Positions 1 to 11,582 of a DNA stretch of 64,000 nucleotides are shown here, one piece after another. The number at the start of each line of letters is the position of its first letter. Within the stretch, counting starts at the first letter, position 1. A model generated the notes under the pieces. That model saw nothing but the letters and a program-made list of their open reading frames with translations. It was not told where the DNA came from and ran no database searches. The stretch is from Guadua angustifolia (Eukaryota; Streptophyta; Magnoliopsida; Poales; Poaceae), in NCBI GenBank assembly GCA_036346375.1, contig CM070508.1, positions 39,018,862 to 39,082,861 on the forward strand. The letters are read 5' to 3'. Position numbers and translations under genes: made by a program.

Positions 1-1312
1 TAATTATAGTTGGTTAATAGAAAATCAACATGGATGGTTAGAACGACATAGAATTGCTTAGCCATGCCACGCCATCACATGCTCATGGAATATTGCTTAA
101 TAATCTTGACTAATGGAATATGGAACAATGATGATAACTTGTGGGCCATGTGTGGTCGCACAAAGAGATTGAGTTGTTGTGGCGTGAGTCACGAACGATG
201 TTGATTTGTGAAGAGCACGTGGTGCTTGGTAACCAACCGGAGATAATCACTTTAGATTGAAGCAAGTGGAAGGGCAAGGGTGTTAGGTGGGCCGATGGGC
301 GAGAAAGGGTATGTGTAAGTCTTGCTTTAATCAATCCTAAGGACTTAACCTTGCGAGCCTTTGACTGAGTCTTACTTGCAACCACATGTCTCGAATGGGA
401 CAAACTTAGTGACTAATTTGCAAATGCTTAACTTAAGTGCTATCTTGGTGGTGTGGGTCGGGTTCACGGAGGAAACTCACATGGCGCAAGAGGGGGCCTG
501 TTGTGGTGGTTTAGCCCTTGGTGTTGAAACCTTAGAGGGTAGCATCGGGTTAAGAGGATGCATTGTAAAGGCTTCACGATCATCATTTGCCTGTGGTGCA
601 TGGTTGTATCATGTGGGTAAAGTGCATAACCTCTGCAGAGTGTACAATCTATTAGGATATCCGTGCTCACGGTATTGAGCAATGCTCGAATTACAATCAA
701 GGGTAGTTAATTAAAATGAACAATCTGTTATGGGATGGCAGGATGCCACGTGGATAATGGAATTTGATTTAGGTTGAGACTTGGGTTGATTTGCAAACAA
801 TGGAATCTATTTACTCGTTATTATTTGTGTTCTTGTCTTTTTAATCTACATATTGCTTATGTTTGAAAATCTGCCATCGCTTAAGAACCACTTAGCCATT
901 CCTTTGGAATAAGCCTTGCATATAGCTATGATAGAATTGCATTACATGCACAACTTGTTGAGTACGTGTTGGTGTACTCACCCTTGCCTACAAAAATCAT
1001 CGATCTTTGAAGGAGTACCATGAAGGGACGAATGTTTAGGGTCTGAGCCTTGTCGGTTACTGTGGTATACCGAGGGTTATCTACGCCTTCATTCCGCTGC
1101 AGTTCAATTTGTTGTTCAGCCTTGTGAGGCATTGCTAAGTAAGTTGACCATAAGGTCATACAACTGCTAATATTTAATATATTATGTCCTTGTCTTATTT
1201 ACGTTGTGTATGATTATGATATTCACTAATGTTGAGCCTGTGTGCACTAGCGTGATCCTAGACTAGTGCAGTATACACAGAGGGTCCGGATTTGCATATT
1301 CGGGTCCCGACA
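1..1312 (+). mobile_element. Element A, 5' LTR (right part, cut by window edge)
   Basis: Bases 1-1312 repeat bases 5738-7070 nearly base for base, with small indels, for example around 185-200 versus 5920-5940. The copy ends in CCCGACA directly before a primer-binding site, so it is the 3' part of the 5' LTR of a Ty3-type element. About 1.9 kb of this LTR should lie upstream of the window, judging from the complete 3' copy. Confidence 0.93.
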
Positions 1313-1316
1313 AAAG

Positions 1317-1329
1317 TGGTACCAGAGCC
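1317..1329 (+). other. Element A primer-binding site
   Basis: TGGTACCAGAGCC starts four bases after the LTR end. It differs by one base from the complement of the plant initiator tRNA-Met 3' end (TGGTATCAGAGC), the usual primer of chromovirus-type Ty3 elements. The substitution could be decay. Confidence 0.85.
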
Positions 1330-3852
1330 ATACTGACTGTAGGTCTTGGCCCTAGATAGTTAGTCGTCTCTATAGGTCCTTCAAAATTATTTTCTAAAGT
1401 AAAAGACCTAATCTGAAAGAATAACATATTCTTGACTTATCTCATTCTTCTACTTCTGTCCTTACCAAAAATTCTTTCTTGTCCCTTGCTGAAGTCTCTT
1501 ACTCTTACCTCTTCCAAATCGAGTTAAAATCTCATCTGAGTTATCCTGAGTAGAAAACGATATACCACACTTAGGAGATGACATCAAGTACCTGTTGCTA
1601 CCATCATGATCATAACGGAAGGGATCATCAAGTTTATGGAAGAACGGATCAAAGAAGTGTATCAAGAGCTAGAAGACTCAAGTGCTTCAAGTAGCCAGTT
1701 GAGACTCAGATGTGAGAGTCGCGTTTCCTAAGATAGGAGTGTCGCCCATGTAGACGGTAGTTTTGTGTGTTTAGGTGAATTGGTTCTTCTTAATTGCTGA
1801 GTGTGCAGTATGTGTTGCAAAGCTTTTAGGCTTATATAAGCGACCATACCAAGTTATTAATATTGATTGTTTAAGTTATTGGGTTAAACCTATCTCCCCT
1901 GTATTAGGATCCCTACTTCTTACCTATGCTATTTTCTCTCTCACCTAACCCCTGTAAAGTAATCAAAGAGACGGTTCAAAATTAGTGATAGTAATAAAGC
2001 CAGTGAAAGTGAAAACCAACTCAATAGAAACTCCAAGGATAGATTAGTTTTTCAACCGTCACTACCGATAGACATACCGAGTTTCAAAGAGTTTTTGTCG
2101 GTTAGATCCCGTTGATGCAAGGAATGATAAAATACAGATTAGAACTAATTAAGCTAATGTCAGCAAAACACCTCGAACTATTATTAGTGATCCCTGTGAT
2201 GACTCAAGATTATTAGAATTCATAAATAACTCATCTACCAACGTTTTAAGGAAATGTTTCACCTTTAGAAGTCGAGGAATGGCTCGAGATTAATGAGAGG
2301 AACGCTACCTCTGCATCTTGTTCGAAACCTAGTATTGTCCTATGAAGAGTGGTCAATCAAACAATCTAGAAGATCGTGCATGCATTCATTGTGGAGAAAT
2401 AGGACGTACCGTTGTAGAGCATACGGTCAATTGCTCTAGTTGCAAAAAAAGTCATCTAATTGAAAAATACCATATGAGCAACATCACATATCACCTTTGT
2501 GAAAGATGAAACCATTGTCCACCTCAACATTCCCTAGACCCGATAATTACTGCCGTAATCCAACATCAACGGAAGAATTTACATACCCTAGTTGCTCGAG
2601 AATTATCAATAAGAAGGGGCAAATTGGTTGCACCGGATACATCGTTTGGAGAATTAAGAATATACCCTCCTAAACCTATCGACCGTAATCAGGAAACCAG
2701 TAAATGGCCATCACCCACAGTAGGTCTTTTGTATGGTGAAGAAGATCGTTTCGTTAGGGGATGTGTTACAAGTCAAAAAGTAAAAAAAAATCACAAGAAA
2801 AGCAACCGTAAAAAAAAGGTCATTACGCTAATCAATGTCCATAGGAAAAACAAGAAATTCCTATAACCATAGATATATCGGAAGTTACCTTAGCCCAGTA
2901 TATAACACCAAGAGTAAGCGGGGAAGTTGCAAAAGAAAATTTTCGAGAAAACCAATTAAAATAAAAAAAGGGGGGTGTCTAGGTAAAGACCTTATTCCAA
3001 TCAACGAATGCTCAGGAAAGAAAAGTTCACACTAGACTCTACCATATTTGCCGCAAACCTAGTTTGCCAGCAAAAGAAATCAATCGCGTTAGCTTAAATC
3101 AATCCTAACCCCGTCCTTACCAAATCCTCAGAGTCAAGGCTAAATCAAGGAAATCAGGAGCCATGAAGTTTATTTAGTGCAATATCATAACCCTATTAAA
3201 AAATAATAATAATAAAGAGATTAGCAATGAATTCCGTATAAAGGTCTCCTTATCAAAAGAAATAAATCAGAAATAGTTGATCCATTGATATACGGAATAT
3301 AGGAAGATCCTAAGAAATTGATACTTGAGAAAACTTATAATTCTAAAGTATTCGATATACCCAGGAAGTGCTAAGGAGAATCAATATCTTAGGGAAAGGT
3401 TTTGGTGACCTAAGGTGAAGGGCGAAACTATTGGTTATGATACTCAATGTGATGTGAATTAAATAATAATAATAATAATATAGGCAATGCATTAGAGATC
3501 TAAATATTCGTTGCAAATCATTATAGATTCCTATAGGAGGCAAATCATTAAAATGATCCCTAGTGTAAATGGACCCTAGAAGGTATGAATTCGGAGGAAT
3601 CATTATTAAATTGACCAAAATTTCTCATATCACTGAAGACTATGTATTCAAAAGATTATTTGGCAAATCTGTCAGGGAATTAATAACTGCGTAGGTGCCC
3701 GAGGAGATTGTGTCCGATAGAGGTATCCAATTTTTCTCTAGGGTTTAGAATAAGTTACATGAAGCAACCTGGAAGTGTGAAGAAGATCTGAAGGCAGAAT
3801 TTCCAAACCTATTCTCTAGCCAGCCTTAAAATCTCGGGGTCGAGATTCCGTT

Positions 3853-3866
3853 AAGGGGGGGAGATT
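3853..3866 (+). other. Element A polypurine tract
   Basis: A purine run (AAGGGGGGGAGA, then two T) lies immediately before the TGTAACATCCC that opens the 3' LTR. This is the expected plus-strand primer. It fixes the element orientation as plus. Confidence 0.9.
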
Positions 3867-6800
3867 TGTAACATCCCAATTTTCGAGTCTTAATTAATTA
3901 ATATTATTTTAAATGCAATTTATAATTTTTATGAATCTTCTGGAATTTATTGGAATTTTCTGGGATTTATTCAGATAATCTTAAAAGTATATTGTCTCTT
4001 GTCGAAAACTAAATATAATTAGATAAGTTTAAAATAAAGGTCCTCTAAAAATATTTTATCTGAGTCCAGAATACCCCAAGAGCAATTTTGGGATTTTTCT
4101 AGAAATTTTACTGGTGTTTTCGTTGCCTGAAACAAATCCAAATGTTTAATCTAATTATTTAAAATAATAAAAACGGCATGATGAAAGATCTGTGGATCGC
4201 CTTCGTTCCCTCATGACAGAAATAGTTGGCGCTAAACTCTTGTGTCGCTGGAACTCCCGAAGGCCGTAGGATTTCCACGCTGGCGCCGCAATCGACAAGG
4301 ATTCGAAGTCGTTTCCGGCGGGAGTAGCACGTAGCTGGTTCGAATTCCTGAGCTGGCGCCGAAAGCCGTCAAGCTGCGCGACGCGTTGCTAGCGACCAAG
4401 CGAAAGAAAAAAACAAAAGGAAAGAGCGAGCGCAGGCGCGAGGGAAACCACGCGCGAAGGGAGTCTTTCCGATGCGTGGCCGATTTGAACTTCCGCTGGC
4501 GCTGAATTCGGCAGGGAGCGACGTCTTTCCATCGGCCGGGACGGATCGAATCGATTCGGAAGCTGATCGTGATCGCTCGCTGCCGATCGAACCGTCTCCA
4601 TTCATCCTTTCCGGTTCGGTTTCCAAATCGCCGCCGCACATCGTCTCCGACGCGAATTGCTTCGCCTTCCTTCCTTGCGCACATGCTGAGGCTATAAAAC
4701 CCCGTCCGCACCCTGAGGTCCTTCATCCCAGAGCACATCCACCGGTGCTAGTTTTCTCTGTTGAATCGTCGCCAAGAACCGAGCGAGCGGCAGAAAATCG
4801 GGAGCGTCGAGCGAGTCGCGCCATCGGGAAAAATCACGGCGATAGCGGCGCCGCCAGAGATTTCGAGCGCCACCGTGAGTTCTTTGTCGAGAAGCGCCTG
4901 CGCGCGTAGTTCTGCCGGAGCATCGCCAAGGAAGGAGATCGCTGTTGGGATCGTCGTCTTCTTTGAGTCCGACGAATTTTGCACGTGGTCCAGCCATTGC
5001 CGATCGGAAGTTTCATCAGCCGTCGGATCTTCATCGAGCGATCGGGATTGAGTCGTAACTTCGGAATCGGTAAGCATTTCCGATTAAATATCAACCGTTG
5101 GATTTAAGTCGGATAGTTGATACTAGGCTACGTAGTAGATTTACCCGTAACCGTTAAATTGAGTTTATCAGTCTAGATTTCGCCACGTTTTGTCTGTACA
5201 AGCCGGGGCAGGAAAATTCGGATTTTCTTTATAAAAATAATTCAGAAAGATTTAGAATTCCTAATTCCAGAGTTTAGTCTATTTTCACAAAATCTAAATG
5301 TTATAACTTTTGCATATGAACTCCGATTTGGGTGATTCAAACTCCTAAAAATTTATAAACTCAAGATATATCTAATAGGGGTTTTTATTTGAATTTTCGA
5401 GTTCATTTGCTATTTGTTTTTGGTGTTTATTTGCTATTTGGTTTTGGTTTCTCTCTCGATTCGCGTAGACGTTGAGTTGAGCGAGGTATCGGAAGAAGGA
5501 TTATTATTTCAAGAGCAATCTTCGGAGCAATACCAGGAACTTAACAAAGGCAAGTTGTGCTTTGATCATGTTGCACCCATAAATTAGATTGCATGCTATT
5601 TTGATTTACTTTATTACTTGTTACTTCATGTGTATAAATGATTTCAACTTAACTTCGGGATTAGCTATTGTACCCTTTGAATTACACCCTACCTTGTTAA
5701 TTTGTATGCCATGATCCACTTGTCACCCTAGGTTGGTTAATTATAGTTGGTTAATAGAAAATCAACATGGATGGTTAGAACGACATAGAATTGCTTAGCC
5801 ATGCCACGTCATCACATGCTCATGGAATATTGCTTAATAATCTTGACTAATGGAATATGGAACAATGATGATAACTTGTGGGCCATGTGTGGTCGCACAA
5901 AGAGATTGAGTTGTTGTGGCAGCGGAGTCACGCAACGATGTTGATTTGTGAAGAGCACGTGGTGCTTGGTAACCAACCGGGAGATAATCACTTTAGATTG
6001 AAGCAAGTGGAAGGGGCAAGGGTGCCAGGGTGGGCCCGATGGGCGAGAAAGGGTATGTGTAAGTCTTGCTTTAATCAATCCTAAGGACTTAACCTTGCGA
6101 GCCTTTGACCTGAGTCTTACTTGCAACCACATGTGCGAATGGGACGACTTAGTGACTAATTTGCAAATGCTTAACTTAAGTGCTATCTTGGTGGTGTGGG
6201 TCCGGGTTCACGGAGGAAACTCACATGGCGCAAGAGGGGGGCCCTGTTGTGGTGGTTTAGCCCTTCAGTGTTGAAACCTTAGCGGGTAGCACTGGGTTAA
6301 GAGGATGCATTGTAAAGGCTTCGTTACGATCATTCGCCTGTGTGGTGCATGGTTGTATCATGTGGGTAAAGTGCATAACCTCTGCAGAGTGTACAATCTA
6401 TTCGGATATCCGTGCTCACGGTATTGAGCAATGCTCGGGAATTACAGTCAAGGGGTAGTTAATTAAAATGAACAACTGTTATGGGATGGCAGGATGCCAC
6501 GTGGATAATGGAATTTGATTTAGGTTGAGACTTGGGTTGATTTGCAAACAATGGAATCTATTTACTCGTTATTATTTGTGTTACTGTCTTTTTAATCTAC
6601 ATATTGCTTATGTTTGAAAATGCTGCTTACTGCTTAAGAACCACTTAGCCATTCCTTTGGAATAAGCCTTGCATATAGCTATGATAGAATTGCATTCTGT
6701 GCACAACTTGTTGAGTACGTGTTGGTGTACTCACCCTTGCCTACAAAAATCATCAATCTTTGAAGAAGGAGTACCATGAAGGGACGAATGTTTAGGGTGC

Positions 6801-7070
6801 GAGCCTTGTCGGTTGTTCGTGGTATCTTGAGGGGTTATCTACGTCTTCATTTCGCTGCAGTTCAATTTGTTGTTCAGCCTTGTGAGGCATTGCTAAGTAA
6901 GTTGACCATAAGGTCATACAACTGCTAATATTTGATATATTATGTCCTTGTCTTATTTACGTTGTGTATGATTATGATATTCACTAATGTTGAGCCTGTG
7001 TGCACTAGCGTGATCCTGGACTAGTGCAGTATACACAGAGGGTCCGGATTTGCATATTCGGGTCCCGACA
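3867..7070 (+). mobile_element. Element A, complete 3' LTR (3204 bp)
   Basis: The LTR runs from TGTAACATCCC to GGGTCCCGACA, with TG...CA ends. Its last 1333 bp match 1-1312. The long LTR, the TGTAACATCCC start, the initiator-Met primer site and the chromodomain relic fit a Tekay/Del-type chromovirus. A GC-rich island at about 4230-5060 lies around a TATA box. It holds several overlapping open frames on both strands, which I read as untranslated leader, not genes. The right flank begins GAAAC at 7071; the matching target duplication would be outside the window. Confidence 0.93.
4693..4699 (+). promoter_or_regulatory. Likely LTR promoter TATA box (element A)
   Basis: TATAAAA lies in the middle of the LTR, at the upstream edge of a GC-rich stretch, which is the usual U3/R arrangement. 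Transcription would be expected to start about 30 bp downstream, near 4725. This is inferred from position only. Confidence 0.6.
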
Positions 7071-8759
7071 GAAACCCACCATCAGTTGGTATGGCATAGA
7101 ATTCGGTCCAACTGCAAAAGAGCATCGTATGAACATGTGACTATCAGACTTAGTACTAGAAAGTATGAACTGTACAAGAACTTCGTATTTTTATACTAAA
7201 ACATGAAGAAAATACATTTCTAATCGCCTAGTATTATCCTACTCCTTGGTTTTCATTGAAAAAGGAAAAACAATGAAAATACTTTGTTACCGGGCCAAGG
7301 AAGAGAGCGTGGTAAATGACTTCCCTAACTTCAATACCGTTTCTTCCCACGTTTCCCTTCTCACCGCCTCTTCCAAGCTTTCTCCGGCTACAAATGAGCA
7401 GCTTGTAGTGTACGTAAGCTTCTTCCAATGTACAACAAGAAGATGGTATACTTGTTGCTTTGTTATCTACGACACCTTTGAAAGTTATAGTGAGCATAAG
7501 GTTAGGACGAAATTTGACAAGAACATGAGTTGCTTTTCAATTTTGAAATGATTCATTCTACTTAGGATAATCACACCAAACTTTAATGGTTACAAAGAGA
7601 GATGCCATTAAAATCATACTAAATTCAGAACCAAAGCTATTCAACCCAAACCTTAACGAGTTCAGATGATCAAATGAAAACATTCTTGTGTAATAACAAA
7701 TCTTGGAAATCTAAGAGGTTCTTACATTTGTACTAATAATTATTGCATGAATATATTACATCAAATGTTGGGTGAAAGAACCATCGCTTTTCTCAAGCAG
7801 TAGCACCACGAATATGTTCTCGAAAGAAGTACCAAATGGAATTAATACCATAGCTCTCTTCCTCCATTAACAAAGACAAACCAAACATGACCAAGACTAA
7901 ATGAGGGAAAGTTAGTGAGGTAACAGTACTTGAAACAATATAACTAGTACTAATGAGTGTATGAGGGAAATATGAAACAATATGAATTGATTTAATTAGG
8001 TAACCGTCAAGCTAGTTGAGGCGGTTGTTGAGTGACCAAATCGGTTGATGTTCAGGTAGTCATCCCATATCGCCAAACAACTCCGTGGCATCCCTCAGAA
8101 TCTAACCCAACAATCCACAGATCGGACATGCGCTACAGAAAAGAAAAAGATGTTTTTCCCAAAATCTTTTAAGCATTTCATCGAACACATGGTGAGCAAG
8201 CTATACCTTCACAGCACTCAAGGAGGAGGAAGGAGAGAGGTGGGGAGAGATCTTGGCTCGGCGCATACTGGAGGAGAGGAGGGCGCCGGCCGAGCGCGGG
8301 CAATGAGGCACGGGCGACGTCAGGCTGCAGGCCAAGAGGGGAGGCGAGGTCAGCCGGAGGAGGCGCGGGACGGCCGGGCGCGGGCGCCAAACAGGGAACG
8401 GCGCTAGCGGCTGAAGCGCTGGCGACGTCGGCCATTGGCCGAGGGCACTGCAGGAGGGGAGAAGGAGAAGCAAGGCTAGAGAGGAGAGGGAGGATCGAGC
8501 AAAGAAGCCAAGGCTAGAGAGGAGAGGGAGGAGCAGGCTGTCGTCGCCAGAGAGGAGAGGGATCCGCCAATCGGCGCCAGAAGGAGAAGTGGGAGACCGA
8601 GGCGGCACGAGGGAGGATCTAGTGAATGGGGAGGGACTCGATCTGCGGGCCAGGATTGAGTCAATAGGTTTAGGTTCCCGCGAAATTTTTTACTTCTAGC
8701 GCCAAAAGAAAATTTTTAGCAAATCATGTCCGCGCTATAGCGCCACGCCCACGAAAAGA
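7071..8759. other. CACTA interior without recognised gene
   Basis: The first 1.1 kb is AT-rich with short open frames that match no family I know. From about 8200 to 8660 the sequence is GC-rich and low in complexity, with arginine/serine/leucine-rich frames on both strands. A 22-base segment ending in GAGAGGAGAGGGAGGA occurs twice, around 8474 and 8511. This could be an untranslated leader reading leftward or a captured host fragment. The sequence alone does not decide. Confidence 0.45.
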
Positions 8760-9020
8760 ACATTGCAAGCGGTCCCGAAATTTTTCCAAGCGATCTAACA
8801 ATTTTTAATTTAAATTATTTTTCCAAGCAGTCCAACAGCTTAGATAGTTTATTTTTAGAAGCGGTACTACAACTTTTAATTAAGATTCTTTTTCCAAGCG
8901 GTACATTAGCTTTTAAAATTCTTTTTCCAAGCGGTACTATAGCTTTTAATTAAAATTCTTTTTCCAAGCGGTACGTCAGCTTTTAATTATTATTTTTTAA
9001 AGCAGTAATACCGCTTGCAT
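8760..9020. repeat. CACTA subterminal repeats
   Basis: AAGCGGTAC and close variants (AAGCGGTCC, AAGCAGTCC) recur in the same orientation, commonly preceded by TTTTTCC. One inverted copy (CCGCTTGCA) lies near the terminus. In En/Spm-type elements such motifs bind a transposon-encoded protein. Confidence 0.75.
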
Positions 9021-9040
9021 CAATGGACCATCCTGTAGTG

Positions 9041-10236
9041 GTTGCACCGTTAAATGACATGGGGTGGAATTGATTTAGACTGGGGCAAGTGGACCGGGGC
9101 TGCGTGCCAGGTGGGCCCGTGTGGCAACTATGGGATGGGATGAGTGTCGTGAGGGTTGTGTGCCAAAACTGAGAGAAGAATGTCTTGCCTTGGTCAGTTA
9201 AGGACTTCACCTTGCAAGCCTTTGACCTGAGTCTCTCGTACAACCACATGTCTGAATGGGAAGATCTAGTTTAGTAGGATTCTTATATCTCTCCTTTGAT
9301 ACCTCGGGGTGGCAGTTACACGGGGGTAACTGTACGGGGGAGCGTGTCTGTGCTTCGGCTTGGTACCCGTTCAACGGTGTTTGTCTGCCCTATACTTTGG
9401 CTCTGTGTGAGGAAAGTGATAGTGGAGGCAACATGGAGAGGTTCTTAGGTTGAGTTAGAAGTCTCTGAAAGGCTTTGTTACGGTCAATCACCTGTGTGGT
9501 GAGCGACGGTATCTTGTGGGTGAAGTGTACAACCTCTGCAGAGTGTCAAAACTATTCGAATAGCCGAGTCCACGGTACTGGACAATGCTCGGGAATTACA
9601 GTCAAGGGGTAGTGTTCTAAAAATAAAATGGGTGGATGGCTCTGTGCCAGTGTGGTAAAATAAAGTTGACTAGGGACTGTGTGTCCAAAATATTGTGGAA
9701 AAACAATTTGAGATATATATTGGTTATATGGTTTAATGCTTTCAATCTAATTAAATATTACTTTAAAATATTCATGCAAAGCAAAATAACCATTTAAGCC
9801 AATCCTTTGTAACAAGACAAGCATGTAGTAAATAGATGTGCATTCTGTGCATAACTTGTTGAGTAAGGTGTGTACTCACCCTTGCGGACAAACTTACTGA
9901 AGAAGAGACTTACCGCTTATGAAGAGGAGTTAGTTGAAGGGCGGAGAACTAGGAAGCAAGCCTCGGTCGTAGGCGTCGTGGAAGGAGATGGAGCACCACG
10001 AAGATTTAATTTATTCCATTGTTGAACTTTTGTTATTCGATAATTGTAAGCCTGGGTATAACTATTGTAAGGATGACCATATGGTCGTACACTCGTTTAT
10101 ATAAATGTTCAAGTACTTTATTTAATATTCGCTGTGTATGATGTGATATTATACCTGTTTGCTTTGTGTGCACTAGCGCAATCTGGACTAGTCGAGAATA
10201 CCAGAGTGTCCGAATTTGTAAATTCGGGGCACGACA
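9041..10236 (+). mobile_element. Element B, 5' LTR (right part)
   Basis: This segment matches 17083-18290 of the complete 3' LTR and ends GGGGCACGACA before a primer-binding site. Its left part is displaced by the CACTA insertion at 9040/9041 and lies upstream of the window. Small differences between the copies, mainly single bases and short indels near 9900-10060, show both have aged since insertion. Confidence 0.93.
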
Positions 10237-10240
10237 GAGG

Positions 10241-10252
10241 TGGTATCAGAGC
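10241..10252 (+). other. Element B primer-binding site
   Basis: TGGTATCAGAGC begins four bases after the LTR end and is an exact complement of the plant initiator tRNA-Met 3' end. Confidence 0.93.
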
Positions 10253-10700
10253 ATACCGACTGTAGGACTTGACCCTAGTTTAGACTGGCCGTGGAGGATA
10301 AAACTATATTCTAAAGAATTAAAATTTTACAAGATTATAAATGACATCCTGACTTGTCCTCTCTTTCTTACTTCATACCAATGTTGTATTCCTGTACCAT
10401 TTTGAGTTCTTTTAAAAATTTAGATCTGATGAGATCTGTTTTGGCAGATGAGGAGGATCCATACCTTTGGTGAGCGCATTGGAGGCTTCGCTGCCGAGCT
10501 GTGGTACCTACTACAGTTCTGGAGGGTTTCGTGAGGCCGATCTACCGAGGGAACTCGGTGGTCCGAGAAGGGCTGGACGTCACCTGGGACGTCAAGATCA
10601 CTGTCTTTGCTAGAGACAGGGGAGTGCCAGTCGTCCGTTTCACTTCACTGCTAGGAGGTCCACCTTTGAGGCCGGGATCCAGGAGACTGCCCGCCTGGTG

Positions 10701-11246
10701 ATGCGTCATATCGCACGCACTTTCTCCGAGGAGCTCGTAGGTACCGTCTTCCATCTTCATCCGCGCCGAGACAACCGGTTTGACAGAGACCCGGAGGAGG
10801 AGGACGATGCTACGATCACCCACTTGACGAGGTACGTCATCGCCCAGGAGGAGCTCATAGACGAGACTGTCCGAGAGCTTCAGAGGTCTCGTGAGGAGGT
10901 GGCAGAGGTCAGGGCTCGACTGCAGGACACTACTGAGGGTCTGGGTATCAACATCCAGAGAGTTTGTGAGCTGGAGGAGGCACTGGAGGGACCTGAGCCA
11001 GAGCCGGAGCTAGAGCTACACGACCCCGACCCCGAGGAGCCTGAGCAGGAGGCACCCGTCCAGGAGGCACCAGTGCAGGTGGTGCCAGAGCCACCAGCAC
11101 CCGAGCAGGCAGCCTCGGAGCCAGCCGAGTCGGTGGGCTCGTTTGTTCCGCCAGCCGGGGGGCACCAGGACCAGTTTGCGCCTATGCCGCCGCACCCGCC
11201 GCAGTATCCGCCAGGAGGACCGCAACCTGGATGGATTGATGACTAG
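10701..11246 (+). CDS. Upstream element-encoded protein of unknown function (element B)
   Basis: This open frame of about 181 codons lies between the primer-binding site and gag. It stays open upstream to a stop at 10611, so the first ATG at 10701 may not be the original start. A related frame at 10449-10700 suggests the protein once began earlier and suffered a frameshift. Residues about 45-90 look like a charged helix or coiled coil (EELIDETVRELQRSREEVAE). The C-terminal half is acidic and proline-rich, with PEPEPELELHDPDPEEPE and repeated QEAPVQ, ending PGWIDD. I know of extra frames before gag in other grass Ty3 elements, but I cannot assign a function. It is not gag: no zinc knuckle or capsid motif is present. 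Confidence 0.6.
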   Translation: MRHIARTFSEELVGTVFHLHPRRDNRFDRDPEEEDDATITHLTRYVIAQEELIDETVRELQRSREEVAEVRARLQDTTEGLGINIQRVCELEEALEGPEPEPELELHDPDPEEPEQEAPVQEAPVQVVPEPPAPEQAASEPAESVGSFVPPAGGHQDQFAPMPPHPPQYPPGGPQPGWIDD

Positions 11247-11582
11247 AGAGTTTTCCTTTTATTATTGTCAGAGTCGACTCCTGTGAGAGTCAGTTATCGA
11301 GTTAAGTTTATTTCGAGTCAGTATTGTTGAGTCCGTCCTTAGAACGGTTGCTTGGTTTGAACTCTATGAGTTGTTATGTTTCTTCTATGGTGAACAATAT
11401 CTATGGTTGTGCGTGTGGGTATGCGTCGCAATGTCCGTAGGCACTTGTGAGCGGCCATATCCTTATGGTATTAAATAAAATTGTGTGCTTATGTTTGAGT
11501 CAAACAAATTTACTCCCCGCATAATATTCCTGCATACTTGTCCACTCTATTCCCTCTTTTCTTAAGTCTTTTGATTCTCCAG

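Larger units (their letters stand above)
1313..3866 (+). pseudogene. Element A interior, gag-pol relic with large deletions
   Basis: Only 2.55 kb separates the LTRs, against roughly 5 kb for a coding Ty3 interior, so most of pol is missing. Three relics are readable. Near 2760-2850 there is a degenerate gag zinc knuckle ending in KGHYANQCP. At 3705-3765 there is an integrase core piece (IVSDRG, then NKLHEA after an in-frame stop). At 3760-3828 the end of a chromodomain follows (EATW through NLFSSQP and a stop). The integrase piece runs straight into the chromodomain at a shared GAAGCA. AT-rich stretches such as an AAT microsatellite at 3461-3482 lie in between. The element could not encode its own proteins and would have depended on a related autonomous copy. 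Confidence 0.8.
7071..9040. mobile_element. Right part of a CACTA (En/Spm-like) transposon
   Basis: The right edge reads ...CATCCTGTAGTG, the complement of a CACTACAGGATG terminus. Inside it, about 8760-9020 holds at least seven copies of an AAGCGGTAC-like motif spaced about 30-40 bp apart, the subterminal repeats typical of CACTA elements. Immediately to the right the LTR of element B resumes at 9041. The uninterrupted copy of that LTR shows the site at 17083, so the CACTA inserted there; the expected 3-bp duplication would be GTT. No left CACTA terminus exists between 7071 and 9040. Element A therefore seems to have inserted into this CACTA, pushing its left part out of the window. I recognise no transposase. 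Confidence 0.8.

Noticed and set aside
3461..3482. AAT microsatellite
   Set aside because: Real but ordinary; not worth a separate finding.
4232..5094. Several open frames of 70-170 codons on both strands in LTR A
   Set aside because: They overlap each other in a GC-rich leader, contain no domain, and the LTR copy context explains them.
8178..8664. Arginine- or leucine-rich frames in the CACTA
   Set aside because: Low-complexity GC-rich sequence opens frames on both strands; no conserved motif.
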